Shown here: in pieces, positions 53,002-64,000 of the stretch
How positions within the stretch are numbered: the first letter of the stretch is position 1
How the letters are laid out: each line of letters starts with the position of its first letter
Origin: Silanimonas lenta DSM 16282
Lineage (GTDB): Bacteria > Pseudomonadota > Gammaproteobacteria > Xanthomonadales > Xanthomonadaceae
NCBI RefSeq assembly: GCF_000429065.1
Contig: NZ_AUBD01000011.1
Location: 5,001-69,000 of the forward strand
Reading direction: 5' to 3'
DNA: 64,000 nt
Made by a program: the position numbers and the translations under genes
The notes under the pieces: generated by a model
Seen by the model: only the letters and a program-made list of their open reading frames with translations
The model's database searches: none
Told to the model about the DNA's origin: nothing

Positions 53002-55222
53002 TCCGGCCTCCGTCGCGGCCCTGCTCGCGGCGCGCCACGCCGATCCCTTCGCCGTGCTCGGCCTGCATGCCGGTCCGGAGGGCGCGCTATGGCTGCGCGC
53101 CCTGCTGCCCGGCGCGGAGGCGGTGGAGGTGCTGGAGGCTGCGAGCGGCCGGCCTCTCGCCACGCTGGCGCCGCGACGGCTCGAGACGGACGGCGGCCCC
53201 GTGCCCACGCCGCTGTTCGAGGCCCGCATCCCGCGCCGGCGCCAACGCTTCGACTACCGGCTGCGGGTGCGCTGGGCCGGGGGTGGCGAAGGCGTATACG
53301 CCGATGCCTATGCCTTCCCGCCCCTGCTCGACGAGGACGAGCTGCGCGCCTTCCACGAGGGCCACCACACCCGGCCGCAGCGCTTCCTCGGCGCCCATGC
53401 CATGACGGTGGCCGGCGTGGCCGGCGTCCGCTTCGCCGTCTGGGCACCGAATGCCCGCCGGGTATCGGTGATCGGCGATTTCAACGCCTGGGACGGCCGC
53501 CGCCACCCGATGCGCCTGCGCCATGCCGCCGGGGTCTGGGAGCTGTTCGTGCCCCATGCGGCGCCGGGCGATCTGTACAAGTACGAGCTGCTGGATGCCA
53601 ATGGCAGCCTGCTGCCGGCCAAGGCCGATCCCTATGCCTTCGCCAGCGAGCTGCGGCCGGGCAATGCCAGTCGCGTGGCCTCTCCGCGCGCGGACACGCC
53701 ACTGCCCGCCGGCCGTGCCGGGCACAACCATGCCGCGGCACCGATCAGCGTCTACGAGGTGCACCTCGGCTCCTGGGGCCACCCCGACCTCGCTGCCGCC
53801 ACGGCCGAGCGCCCGCACTGCGCCGAACACACGGCCCGCAGCGGTTTTCCACACTGGGACGCGCTGGCCGCGGTGCTGCCGGCCTATGCCGCCTCGCTGG
53901 GCTTCACCCACCTCGAGCTCCTACCCATCACCGAGCATCCCTTCGACGGCAGCTGGGGCTACCAGACCCTGGGCCAGTTCGCGCCCACGGCCCGCTTCGG
54001 CGAACCGGAAGGCTTTGGCCGCTTCGTCGCCGCCTGCCATGCCGCCGGGCTGGGCCTGATCCTCGACTGGGTGCCGGCGCATTTCCCGCGCGATGCCCAC
54101 GGCCTCGGCCGCTTCGACGGCACCGCGCTCTACGAGTACGCCGATCCGCGCGAGGGCGAGCACCGCGACTGGGGCACGCTGATCCCCAACTTCGGACGCA
54201 ACGAGGTGCGCTGCTTCCTCACCGGCAGCGCCCTGCACTGGCTGGAGCACTGGGGCGTGGATGGCCTGCGCGTCGATGCCGTGGCCTCGATGCTCTACCG
54301 CGACTACTCGCGCGGCGAGGGCGAATGGCTCCCGAACGCGCAGGGCGGCCGCGAGAACCTCGAGGCCATCGCGCTCCTGCGCCACATCAACACGGTGATC
54401 GGCCGCGAATGCCCGGGCGCCATCACCCTGGCCGAGGAATCGACGAGTTTCCCCCTCGTCTCGGCGCCAGTGCATGCCGGCGGCCTTGGCTTCCACTTCA
54501 AGTGGAACATGGGCTGGATGAACGACACGCTGCGCTACCTGCGCGAGGATCCCGTGCACCGGCGCTGGCACCACGACCTCATGAGCTTCGGCCTGGTGTA
54601 CGCCTTCAGCGAGCACTTCGTGCTGCCGCTCTCGCACGACGAGGTGGTGCACGGCAAGGGCTCGCTGCTCGGCAAGTGCCCCGGCGACGACTGGCAGCGC
54701 TTCGCCACCCTGCGCGCCTACTACGGTTTCCAGTGGGGCCACCCGGGCAAGAAGCTGCTGTTCATGGGCCAGGAGTTCGGCCAGCCCGGCGAATGGCGGC
54801 ACGATGCGGCCCTGCCCTGGGCACTGCTCGAAGACCCGCGCCATGCCGGCCTGCAGGCGCTGGTGCGCGACCTCAATGCCCTGTACCGCGCCAGCCCGGC
54901 CCTGCACCGGCTGGATTCGGACGCCGCAGGCTTTGAATGGCTCGTCGCCGACGACCGCGAGCACAGTGTGTTCGCCTGGCTGCGCCGCGATGGCCGGGGC
55001 GATCGCGCGATCGTGGCCTGCAATTTCACGCCGGTGCCGCGCCATGGCTACCGCCTGCCGCTCCCGGCCGATGCCCACGGCCCCTGGCAGGAGGTGCTGA
55101 ACACCGATGCGCCCCTCTATGGCGGCAGCGGCGTTGGCAACCCCGGCCGGCTCGATCCCGAGGACGGGGCGCTGCGGCTCGACCTGCCGCCGCTCGCCAC
55201 CCTGGTGCTGCGCCCGGCATGA
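52994..55222 (+). CDS. glgB: 1,4-alpha-glucan branching enzyme
   Basis: 742 aa. Makes alpha-1,6 branches in glycogen. N-terminal branching-enzyme domain ([10 protein letters not shown]), CBM48 ([25 protein letters not shown], about 140-165), then GH13: nucleophile D428 ([15 protein letters not shown]), acid E481 (LAEESTSFP) and D549 ([13 protein letters not shown]). [17 protein letters not shown] is also diagnostic. Overlaps glgP and glgX. Confidence 0.97.
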
Positions 55223-57387
55223 AAGCGGCAACGGCCAGCCCCCATCCGCTCCGGCCCGGGCCCCAGGCGCCGCTCGGCGCCTGGCCGCGGGCCGGCGGCG
55301 TGGATGTCGCCGTGCACTCGCAGCATGCCGAGGCCATCGAGCTCTGCCTGTTCGACGAGGACGGCCTCCACGAGCACACCCGCCTCGCCCTGCATCCGGG
55401 CGAGGACGGCGTGTTCCATGGGCGGCTGGAAGGTGCCGGCCCGGGCCTGGTCTACGGCCTGCGCGCCCACGGCCCCTACCGCCCCGAGGCCGGCCTGCGC
55501 TTCAACCCGGCCAAGCTGCTGCTCGATCCCTATGCCCGGGCCCTGGTGGGCCACTTCTCATGGCGGCCAGAGCATCTGGGCTGGGCGGCGAGCCACCCGC
55601 AGGGCCGCCGCCCCGACCCGCGCGACAACGCCGCCTTCGCCCTCAAGGCCCGCGTGCCGGAACCCCCGGCGCCGCTCGCCGATGGCCTCGTGCTGCGCCC
55701 GGCCCGGCAGCCCCGGCGGCCACTGCGCGAGAGCGTGCTCTACGAACTCGGCGTGCGTGGCTTCACCATGCGCCTGCCGGGCATTCCCGAGGCCCTGCGC
55801 GGCACCTTCGCCGGCCTCGCGCATCCGGCGGCCATCGCGCGCCTGAAGGCGCTCGGCATCACCACCCTCTCGCTGCTGCCGGTGATGGAGTGGCTGGACG
55901 AAGCGCCGCTCGCCGCACGCGGCCTGAAAAACCTCTGGGGTTACAACCCGCTCGCCTTCTTCTGCCCGGCGCGGCGCCTCTGCGCCGATCCTGACGACGC
56001 CATCGGCGAGTTCCGCCGCATGGTGGCCCGCCTGCAGCAGGAGGGCTTCGAGGTGCTGCTCGATGTGGTGCTGAACCACAGCGCGGAGGGCGACAAGCAC
56101 GGCCCGACCCTGTCCTTCCGCGGGCTCGACAATCCGAGCTGGTACCGCCTCGTCGAGGACGACCGCAGCCGCTACGAGAACCTGAGCGGCTGCGGCAACA
56201 CCCTGCGCCTCGAGCACCCGCGCACCACCCAGTTCGCCCTCGACGTGCTGCGCTACTGGGTGGAGACGATGGGCGTGGACGGCTTCCGCTTCGACCTCGC
56301 CGCCGCGCTCGGCCGCACCCGCCACGGCTTCGATCCCGATGCGCCCTTCTTCGTCGCCCTGCGCCAGGACCCGGTGCTGGCGCAGGTGCATCTGGTGGCC
56401 GAGCCCTGGGATGCCGGGCCCGGCGGCTACCAGCTCGGCCGCTTCCCCGGCCGCTTCGCCGAATGGAACGACCGCTTCCGCGACGGCGTGCGCGGCTACT
56501 GGCTGGGGGCGGCGGCAAGGATCGCCGGCGCGCCCGCGCCCCCGGTGCCGCGCAGCGAGTTCGCCCGCCGCTTCACCGCGTCCAGCGACGGCTTCCAGCA
56601 CGGCCGGCGCCGGCCGACGGCGAGCGTGAACTACGTCGCCGCCCACGATGGCCGGCCGCTGGCCGACGTGCTGGCCTATGCCGAACGCCACAACGAAGCC
56701 AATGGCGAGCACAACCGCGACGGCCATGCCCACGAGGTCTGCGCCAATTTCGGCGTGGAAGGCCCAAGCGACGATCCTGGCCTGCTCGAGACCCGGCGCC
56801 GCCTGCGCCGCGCCCTGCTCGCCACTACCCTGCTCGCCCAGGGCACGCCGATGCTCTGGGCCGGCGACGAGGTGGGCAACAGCCAGCAGGGCAACAACAA
56901 CGCCTACTGCCAGGACACCCCGCTGGGCTGGACCGACTGGTCCGGCCTCGGCGGGCCGGAGGACGCCAGCGCCCTCATCCGGGCACTGATCGCCCTGCGT
57001 GCAGACGAACCCTACCTGCGCTGGCCAGACTGGTTCCCCGCCGAGCCCGGAGAGGACGAGCCGGCCATCGACTGGCTGCGCCCCGATGGCCAGCCGCTCA
57101 CGCTGGAGGACTGGCACGACACCGGAGGCCGCGCCTTCGCCTGCCGGCTGCGGCCGGCGGGCCGCGCCCTGCCGCGCGGCGCCATCCTCTTCAACCCCGA
57201 GCCCGACGCGCTCGACTTCCACCTGCCCGGTGGGCCCTGGGAACTGCAGATCGAGACCTCCGGCACGTTCCCCCTGCCGGGCAGCCCCGACACACTGCCG
57301 CCCCCCGTGTTCACGGGCCCCGTGCCCGTCCCCGCCTACAGCCTCATGGTGCTTCGGCGCCACTCGCCTCCCTCGGAGCCGACCTGA
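55219..57387 (+). CDS. glgX: glycogen debranching enzyme
   Basis: 722 aa. GH13 isoamylase-type enzyme that removes alpha-1,6-linked limit-dextrin side chains in the cytoplasm. N-terminal CBM48 (residues about 15-105), then the barrel: [22 protein letters not shown], nucleophile D359 ([11 protein letters not shown]), acid E395 (AEPWDAG) and D477 (AAHDGRPL). WTDWSGL near the C-terminus is typical of GlgX. ATGA overlap with glgB; its TGA shares one base with the malQ ATG. Confidence 0.96.
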   Translation: MKAATASPHPLRPGPQAPLGAWPRAGGVDVAVHSQHAEAIELCLFDEDGLHEHTRLALHPGEDGVFHGRLEGAGPGLVYGLRAHGPYRPEAGLRFNPAKLLLDPYARALVGHFSWRPEHLGWAASHPQGRRPDPRDNAAFALKARVPEPPAPLADGLVLRPARQPRRPLRESVLYELGVRGFTMRLPGIPEALRGTFAGLAHPAAIARLKALGITTLSLLPVMEWLDEAPLAARGLKNLWGYNPLAFFCPARRLCADPDDAIGEFRRMVARLQQEGFEVLLDVVLNHSAEGDKHGPTLSFRGLDNPSWYRLVEDDRSRYENLSGCGNTLRLEHPRTTQFALDVLRYWVETMGVDGFRFDLAAALGRTRHGFDPDAPFFVALRQDPVLAQVHLVAEPWDAGPGGYQLGRFPGRFAEWNDRFRDGVRGYWLGAAARIAGAPAPPVPRSEFARRFTASSDGFQHGRRRPTASVNYVAAHDGRPLADVLAYAERHNEANGEHNRDGHAHEVCANFGVEGPSDDPGLLETRRRLRRALLATTLLAQGTPMLWAGDEVGNSQQGNNNAYCQDTPLGWTDWSGLGGPEDASALIRALIALRADEPYLRWPDWFPAEPGEDEPAIDWLRPDGQPLTLEDWHDTGGRAFACRLRPAGRALPRGAILFNPEPDALDFHLPGGPWELQIETSGTFPLPGSPDTLPPPVFTGPVPVPAYSLMVLRRHSPPSEPT

Positions 57388-58907
57388 TGTTCGATCTCGA
57401 CCAGCGCGCCGCCGGCGTGCTCCTGCATGTCACCTCCCTGCCCGGCCCGCACGGCATCGGCGACTTCGGCCCGGATGCCTTCCGCTTCGTCGACTGGCTC
57501 TCGGACGCCGGGCAGACGCTCTGGCAATGGCTGCCGGTGAACCCCATCGGTCCTGGCAACTCGCCCTACCAGAGCGTTTCGGCCTTCGCCGGCAGCCCGC
57601 TGATGATCGCGCTGGAAGGCCTGGTGGCGAAGGGCTGGCTCGCAACGCCCTGTTTGCCCGAAGGCGGCTTCGATGCCCACCGCGTCGACTTCGGCCGGGT
57701 GGTGGCCTGGCGCAGCGCGCGGCTGCGCGAGGCCTATGCCGGCTTCCTTGCCAAGCACGACCCCGGCGAGCGTGCCGCCCTCGCCGCCTGGGCCGAGGCC
57801 GAGGCCTACTGGCTCGAGGACTATGCCCTGTTCATGGCGCTGGAAACCGCGCATGGCGGGCAGCCCTGGTGGACCTGGGCACCGTCGCTGCGCGACCGCG
57901 AGCCCGCCGCACTGGCCGCGGCCCGCCGCGAGCATGCCGCCGAGATCGGCTACTGGACCTGGGTGCAGTGGTGCTTCGATACGCAGGCCACGGCGCTCAA
58001 ACGCTACGCCAACGGGCGCGGCATCGCCATCATGGGCGACCTGCCGATCTACATCGCCCACCACAGCGCCGACTGCTGGGCGCGGCCCGATCTCTACCAG
58101 CTCGATTCGCAAGGCCAGCCCACCGCGGTGGCCGGCTGCCCGCCGGATGCCATGGCCCCCACCGGCCAGCGCTGGGGCAACCCGCTGTACCGTTGGGAGC
58201 GGATGGCGTCCGAAGGCTTCGCCTGGTGGACCGACCGCGTACGCCGCGCGCTCGGCCTCGCCGATGTGTTCCGCATCGACCACTTCCGCGGCTTTGCCGG
58301 CTATTACGAGATTCCCGCGAGCTGCCCCACGGCCGAGGAAGGCCGCTGGGTGCCCGGCCCTGGCAAGGCCCTGTTCGATGCCATCGAGAAGGCACTGGGC
58401 CCGCTACCGATCGTGGCCGAGGACCTCGGCCTCATCACCCCGGACGTGGTCGAACTGCGCGATGGCTGCGGCTTTCCCGGCATGGCCATCCTGCAGTTCG
58501 CCTTCGGCGGCGATGCCTCCGACCCCTTCCTGCCGCACCACTACCGGCGCAATACCGTGGCCTACACCGGTACCCACGACAATGACACCGTGCGCGGCTG
58601 GTGGAACGCCGCCTCGGCGCACGAACGCCATTTCGCCGGCAGCTATCTTGCCGCCGGCGGGCACGACATCCACTGGGCGATGATCCGCGCCTGCGCCAAC
58701 TCGGTGGCGAACTTCGCGGTGTTCCCCCTGCAGGACGTGCTCGGCCTCGATACCGCGCACCGCATGAACATCCCGGGCACCATGGGGGATCACAACTGGA
58801 GCTGGCGCTTCACCTGGCCGATGGTCGATGAGGAGGCAAAGCGCGTGCTCGGCCTCATCACCGCCACCAGCGGACGCGGCCCCTGGGCGCTGGCCGGCAC
58901 CGGCTGA
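57387..58907 (+). CDS. malQ: 4-alpha-glucanotransferase (amylomaltase)
   Basis: 506 aa, GH77, the compact form without a long N-terminal extension. Transfers maltodextrin chains and releases glucose. Motifs: RAAGVLLHVTSLPGPHGIGDFG, LWQWLPVNPIGPGNSPYQS, IAIMGDLPIYIA, FRIDHFRGFAGYYEIP with the nucleophile Asp, VAEDLGLITPDV with the acid Glu, and TGTHDNDTVRGWW. Last gene of the glg unit. Convergent with the DUF4136 genes; no terminator is visible in the 16-nt gap. Confidence 0.97.
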   Translation: MFDLDQRAAGVLLHVTSLPGPHGIGDFGPDAFRFVDWLSDAGQTLWQWLPVNPIGPGNSPYQSVSAFAGSPLMIALEGLVAKGWLATPCLPEGGFDAHRVDFGRVVAWRSARLREAYAGFLAKHDPGERAALAAWAEAEAYWLEDYALFMALETAHGGQPWWTWAPSLRDREPAALAAARREHAAEIGYWTWVQWCFDTQATALKRYANGRGIAIMGDLPIYIAHHSADCWARPDLYQLDSQGQPTAVAGCPPDAMAPTGQRWGNPLYRWERMASEGFAWWTDRVRRALGLADVFRIDHFRGFAGYYEIPASCPTAEEGRWVPGPGKALFDAIEKALGPLPIVAEDLGLITPDVVELRDGCGFPGMAILQFAFGGDASDPFLPHHYRRNTVAYTGTHDNDTVRGWWNAASAHERHFAGSYLAAGGHDIHWAMIRACANSVANFAVFPLQDVLGLDTAHRMNIPGTMGDHNWSWRFTWPMVDEEAKRVLGLITATSGRGPWALAGTG

Positions 58908-58923
58908 GCCGGGCGCGAGAGGC

Positions 58924-59559
58924 TCAGTAAGACGGCGCCTCGCCCTGCCGCGGCAGGGCCAGCATCACCCGCTCCAGCGCCGCCTGCAGGGCCTCGCCCT
59001 CGGCACCGCGCCCCACCCGCGGCAGGTCCACGCTGCCGGTCCAGACCACCCGGCGTGCCGCCACGTCCACCACGTCCACCGCCAGCGCACCCGGCAGGCG
59101 CCCGGCATCGCGCGGGCCGCCGCCCAGCGGAATGCCCACGCCCACACCGCCCGAGACCCGGCCGCTGCCAAAACCGGTGCCGAGGCCGAGACTGACGCTG
59201 GGGCGGCTGCGCCGCGGCGCCTCGGCGGGAGCCGGCACCACGTTCAGGCGCAGGGCCGGACGCTCCGGATCGAGGCGGTAGCCCCTGGCCTCCATCTCGC
59301 GCCGCAGCACGGCGCGGGCGCGCTCGCCGGCCAGCGTGCCGTAGCCCTCGCGCTCCAGGGCCATCGGCTCGTAGAAGGCGAAGGTGGCGTAGCGAAAGAC
59401 CTCCGCCCCCGGGGCCTGCTCGGCCACCACCGGGGCGGTGCCGGCGCAGCCGGCAAGCCCTCCGAGTGCCAGCACGGCGGCAAGCAGCGGCACGAGCCGC
59501 GACGACGGCGCCCGGACGGGCGTGGCGGGAAGGAGGCGGGACGGAGACACGGCGACCAT
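58924..59559 (-). CDS. DUF4136 lipoprotein (second of a tandem pair)
   Basis: 211 aa from the ATG at 59559; lipobox LAGC near residues 35-38. DUF4136 family features: FRYATFAFYEPMALEREGYGTLAGERARAVLRREMEARGYR and VVDVAARRVVWTGS. A glycine-rich loop (LGLGTGFGSGRVSGGVGVGIPLGGG) sits mid-protein. Probably an outer-membrane or periplasmic lipoprotein of unknown function. 11 nt downstream of its paralogue. Confidence 0.82.
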   Translation of the reverse strand: MVAVSPSRLLPATPVRAPSSRLVPLLAAVLALGGLAGCAGTAPVVAEQAPGAEVFRYATFAFYEPMALEREGYGTLAGERARAVLRREMEARGYRLDPERPALRLNVVPAPAEAPRRSRPSVSLGLGTGFGSGRVSGGVGVGIPLGGGPRDAGRLPGALAVDVVDVAARRVVWTGSVDLPRVGRGAEGEALQAALERVMLALPRQGEAPSY

Positions 59560-59570
59560 GCGCAATCGCC

Positions 59571-60167
59571 TCAGCGCGCCGCCGGCGCAGCGGCGCCGGC
59601 GCGGTACGGGAAGGCCTCGAAGATCGCGGCCACGGCGCGGGCCGCACGCTCGCGGCGCTCGGCCGGGGTGCGGCCAGCCGCGCTGCCCACCGCCACGCCC
59701 TCCCAGACCAGGCGCTTCTCGCGGGCATCCACCAGGTCCACGTTCACCGTGCCCTCGCGGTAGCGCACCAGCTCGGCGCGCTCGCGGTGGATCGGCACCG
59801 CCACGTAAGCACGGGCCCGATAGCTGTAGTACCAGCCAAAGTCCACCTCGGGCACGCGCACGATGTCGGCCTTCTCCTCGACGAAGGCATTGAGGTTCAC
59901 CCGCAGGTCGGGCGCCTCGGGCTGGTAGACGTAGCCGCGGGCCTCCATCTGCCGGCGCGCCTCGGCGCGCAGCTGCTCGCTGAGCAGGGTGGAGTAGCCG
60001 GAGTCCTCCAGCGCCAGCGGCTCGAAGAAGGCGAAGCTGCGGTAGCGCGAGAAATCCGCTTCCGCGCTGCCATCGGTGCTCACCCGCGGCCCGGTGGCGC
60101 AGGCGGCGAGCAGCAGGGCGGTGGCAAAGGGCAGGAAGACGCGGGAGATGCGGTGCAGGATCGTCAT
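59571..60167 (-). CDS. DUF4136 lipoprotein (first of a tandem pair)
   Basis: 198 aa. Lipoprotein signal with LLLAAC lipobox (about residues 18-23). Shares FSRYRSFAFFEPLALEDSGYSTLLSEQLRAEARRQMEARGY with the next gene, and VNVDLVDAREKRLVWEGVAVG, the DUF4136 C-terminal motif. The pair arose by duplication. The tail is Ala-rich. Confidence 0.88.
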   Translation of the reverse strand: MTILHRISRVFLPFATALLLAACATGPRVSTDGSAEADFSRYRSFAFFEPLALEDSGYSTLLSEQLRAEARRQMEARGYVYQPEAPDLRVNLNAFVEEKADIVRVPEVDFGWYYSYRARAYVAVPIHRERAELVRYREGTVNVDLVDAREKRLVWEGVAVGSAAGRTPAERRERAARAVAAIFEAFPYRAGAAAPAAR

Positions 60168-60271
60168 GGCCGGCCTCGTTGGAGGATAGGGGGCGATGCT
60201 CCGATGCTACGCGCCGGCGGGCGGCCGATGCAGCGCCCCGGCTGCCGTTCCGCCCCGCGGTTTCCCGGGGT

Positions 60272-60739
60272 TCAGGGATGTCCAGACGGCGGCATCCCCT
60301 CGTCCTCGTCGGCCAGCCGCAGGAGGGTGAGGGCATCCGGGCGGCCGCCAAAGGCTCGGCGCAGCAGGGCCATGAAGGCGGGCTCGCCGGGCGCCGCCGC
60401 GGCGAACAGGGTGAGGCAGGAGCGCAGCTTCAGGGCATCGGTCTTGCCGAACAGGGCTTCGGGATCGCGCAGGTCTTCCGCCAGCAGGCAGGCCACGGCC
60501 GCCCGCAGGCGCGGGCCGAGCAGCGGATGGGCGAGGTAGGCCCGGGCCTCGGCCAGCCCGGAAAGACCGAAGCGCTGCGAGGCCTCGCTCTCGCCCAGGC
60601 CGCGAAGCTGCGGGAACACGAACCACATCCAGTGGCCGTGCTTGCGCCCGGCGCGCAGCTCGTCGAGCACTTCGTCCCAGACCGGGGCCTGGGCCTCGAC
60701 GAAGCGCCGCAGACCGAAGGGATCGGCGGCGCCCGTCAT
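60272..60739 (-). CDS. DUF1810 family protein
   Basis: 155 aa, cytoplasmic. The family signature DPFGLRRFVEAQ, ELRAGRKHGHWMWFVFPQLRGLG and YLAHPLLGPRLR are present at residues 6-80. Function unknown. It follows thiC by 4 nt (stop of thiC at 60744) and may be co-transcribed with it under TPP control. Confidence 0.92.
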   Translation of the reverse strand: MTGAADPFGLRRFVEAQAPVWDEVLDELRAGRKHGHWMWFVFPQLRGLGESEASQRFGLSGLAEARAYLAHPLLGPRLRAAVACLLAEDLRDPEALFGKTDALKLRSCLTLFAAAAPGEPAFMALLRRAFGGRPDALTLLRLADEDEGMPPSGHP

Positions 60740-60743
60740 CGCC

Positions 60744-62772
<2,029 letters not shown>

Positions 62773-62779
62773 GCCCGGC

Positions 62780-62785
62780 ATTAGA
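62780..62785 (-). promoter_or_regulatory. candidate -10 box of thiC
   Basis: TCTAAT on the minus strand. Its predicted start, about 7 nt downstream, falls at 62773, exactly where the riboswitch begins. The -35 is poor. Confidence 0.5.
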
Positions 62786-62926
62786 CCGCGAAATGCCGGC
62801 CGGCGCCATGCCATGCCGGGAAGCCCCGCAAGGCCTCGGTGCGCGGGGTCCGCCGCCGGGCCGCCGTCTTCCAGGGGAGGGAGTCGGGCGGCCGGCGACC
62901 CGGCGGCGGGAACCTCGAGGCTGCGC

Positions 62927-64000
62927 TCAGTAGCGCGGCATGGCCGGCGGAGCCTGGATGCGGAACCAGGCGGCGTAGAGCGCCGGCAGGAACAGCAGGG
63001 TGAGCGCCGTGGCCACGATCAGCCCGCCCATGATGGCGACCGCCATCGGACCGAAGAACACCGAGCGCGAGAGCGGGATCATGGCCAGCACGGCGGCGAG
63101 CGCGGTGAGCACGATGGGGCGGAAGCGCCGCACCGTGGCCTCCACCACCGCCTCGAAAGGCGTGTGCCCGGCGGCGATGTCGTGCTCGATCTGGTCCACC
63201 AGGATCACCGAGTTGCGCATGATCATGCCCGAGAGGGCGATGGTGCCGAGCATGGCCACGAAGCCGAAGGGCACCTGCGGGACGAGCAGGAACCAGACCA
63301 CGCCGATCAGGCCGAGCGGCGCGGTGAGCAGCACCATCAGCGTGCGCGAGAAGCTGCGCAGCTGCAGCATCAGCAAGGTCACCACGGCGAACAGGAACAG
63401 CGGCATGCCGGCGGCCACCGACTTCGAGCCGCGCGCCGAGTCCTCCACCGTGCCGCCGGTCTCGAGCAGATAGCCCGGCGGCAGGACCGCGCGGATGTCC
63501 TCGAGGGTGGGCAGGATCTGCGCCGTCACCGTAGGCGGAGTGACGTGCCCGGCGATGTCGGCGCGCACCGTCACCGTCGGCAGGCGGTTGCGGTGCCAGA
63601 TGATGCCCGGCTCGAATCCATAGTCGATGCGCGCCACCTGCGAGAGCGGCACGCTCTTGCCGCTGGCCGTGGGCACCGCCAGCGAGCCCAGCAGCGAGAG
63701 CCGGGTGCGCTCCTCCTCGGGCCCGCGCAGCAGGATCTCGATCAGCTCGTTGCCCTCGCGGTAGGTGCTCACCGGGGTGCCGGAGAGCGAGCCGCGCAGA
63801 AAGGCCGCCACCTGGGCCGAACTCACGCCCAGCGCGCGGGCGCGGTCCTGGTCGATCTCCAGCCGCACCACCTTGCTCGGCTCGTCCCAGTCGAGGTTGA
63901 CGTTGCGCGTATGCGGGTTGGCCTCCACCCTGGCGCGCACCTCGCGGGCGATCCTGAGCACCTCGTCGACATGCTCGCCGGAGACCCGGAACTGCACCGG
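62927..64000 (-). CDS. RND efflux pump permease subunit (C-terminal part)
   Basis: At least 357 codons; the gene starts beyond the right edge. It is the C-terminal third to half of an HAE1-type inner-membrane RND transporter: a periplasmic docking/porter segment, then membrane helices. Seen are MIMRNSVILVDQIEHDIAAGHTPFEAVVEA, RFRPIVLTALAAVLAMIPLS and GGLIVATALTLLFLPALYAAWF. Such pumps export drugs or metals with an adaptor and an outer-membrane factor, not present here. Ends with PPAMPRY. Confidence 0.93.
   Translation of the reverse strand, partial: PVQFRVSGEHVDEVLRIAREVRARVEANPHTRNVNLDWDEPSKVVRLEIDQDRARALGVSSAQVAAFLRGSLSGTPVSTYREGNELIEILLRGPEEERTRLSLLGSLAVPTASGKSVPLSQVARIDYGFEPGIIWHRNRLPTVTVRADIAGHVTPPTVTAQILPTLEDIRAVLPPGYLLETGGTVEDSARGSKSVAAGMPLFLFAVVTLLMLQLRSFSRTLMVLLTAPLGLIGVVWFLLVPQVPFGFVAMLGTIALSGMIMRNSVILVDQIEHDIAAGHTPFEAVVEATVRRFRPIVLTALAAVLAMIPLSRSVFFGPMAVAIMGGLIVATALTLLFLPALYAAWFRIQAPPAMPRY

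Overview
The window is very GC-rich bacterial chromosome, close-packed with genes and free of phage or transposon genes. A gammaproteobacterium of the Xanthomonadaceae/Lysobacteraceae type is the best fit. The grounds are many TonB-dependent receptors, a flavin-dependent halogenase beside a carbohydrate receptor, PPi-dependent phosphofructokinase with H+-pyrophosphatase, one merged ilv-leu operon, and TAnnnT -10 boxes placed right against start codons. The genus cannot be fixed from this sequence.

Layout. 1-615: the 5' end of a 16S rRNA gene on the minus strand, its leader, and two stringent-type promoters, with a G-quadruplex-like block upstream. 616-7037: housekeeping genes (DUF192 lipoprotein, rubredoxin, thiE, a hemL-HAD-transsulfuration operon, glyoxalase I, an SDR protein, a Lon-substrate-binding-domain protein). 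7241-18872: a leader-peptide attenuator followed by ilvD-ilvC-ilvG-ilvM-ilvE-ilvA-leuA-leuC-leuD-leuB, nearly all overlapping, a whole branched-chain amino acid pathway in one transcription unit. 19143-25450: SGNH hydrolase, an unknown anchored protein, an unusually long Lnt-like enzyme, mpl and adk. 25591-34279: a pyrophosphate-centred group (pfp, hppA, ppa) interleaved with signalling genes (a GGDEF-EAL protein and two HDOD proteins). 34290-37863: fasciclin protein, ScsB/DsbD-like thiol reductase and a redoxin.

37868-58907: a maltodextrin/glycogen island. It begins at the remnant tail of a GGDEF gene and carries an MFS sugar transporter, two TonB-dependent receptors, a tryptophan-halogenase-family enzyme coupled to a DUF6445 putative 2OG-Fe(II) oxygenase, an exported pullulanase, and glgP-glgB-glgX-malQ. 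Four copies of a palindrome close to TGMATACGTATTCA lie in its intergenic gaps. Each sits 31-35 nt upstream of a -10-like hexamer, which defines a local regulon whose regulator is not in the window. 58924-64000: two DUF4136 lipoproteins, a DUF1810 protein, thiC under a TPP riboswitch, and the end of an RND efflux pump gene.

How the genes work together: in the island, the receptors would take oligosaccharides across the outer membrane, pullulanase would debranch them, the MFS carrier would move products into the cytoplasm, and MalQ/GlgP/GlgB/GlgX would interconvert them with glycogen and glucose-1-phosphate. The least explained part is the halogenase-DUF6445 pair embedded in this regulon.
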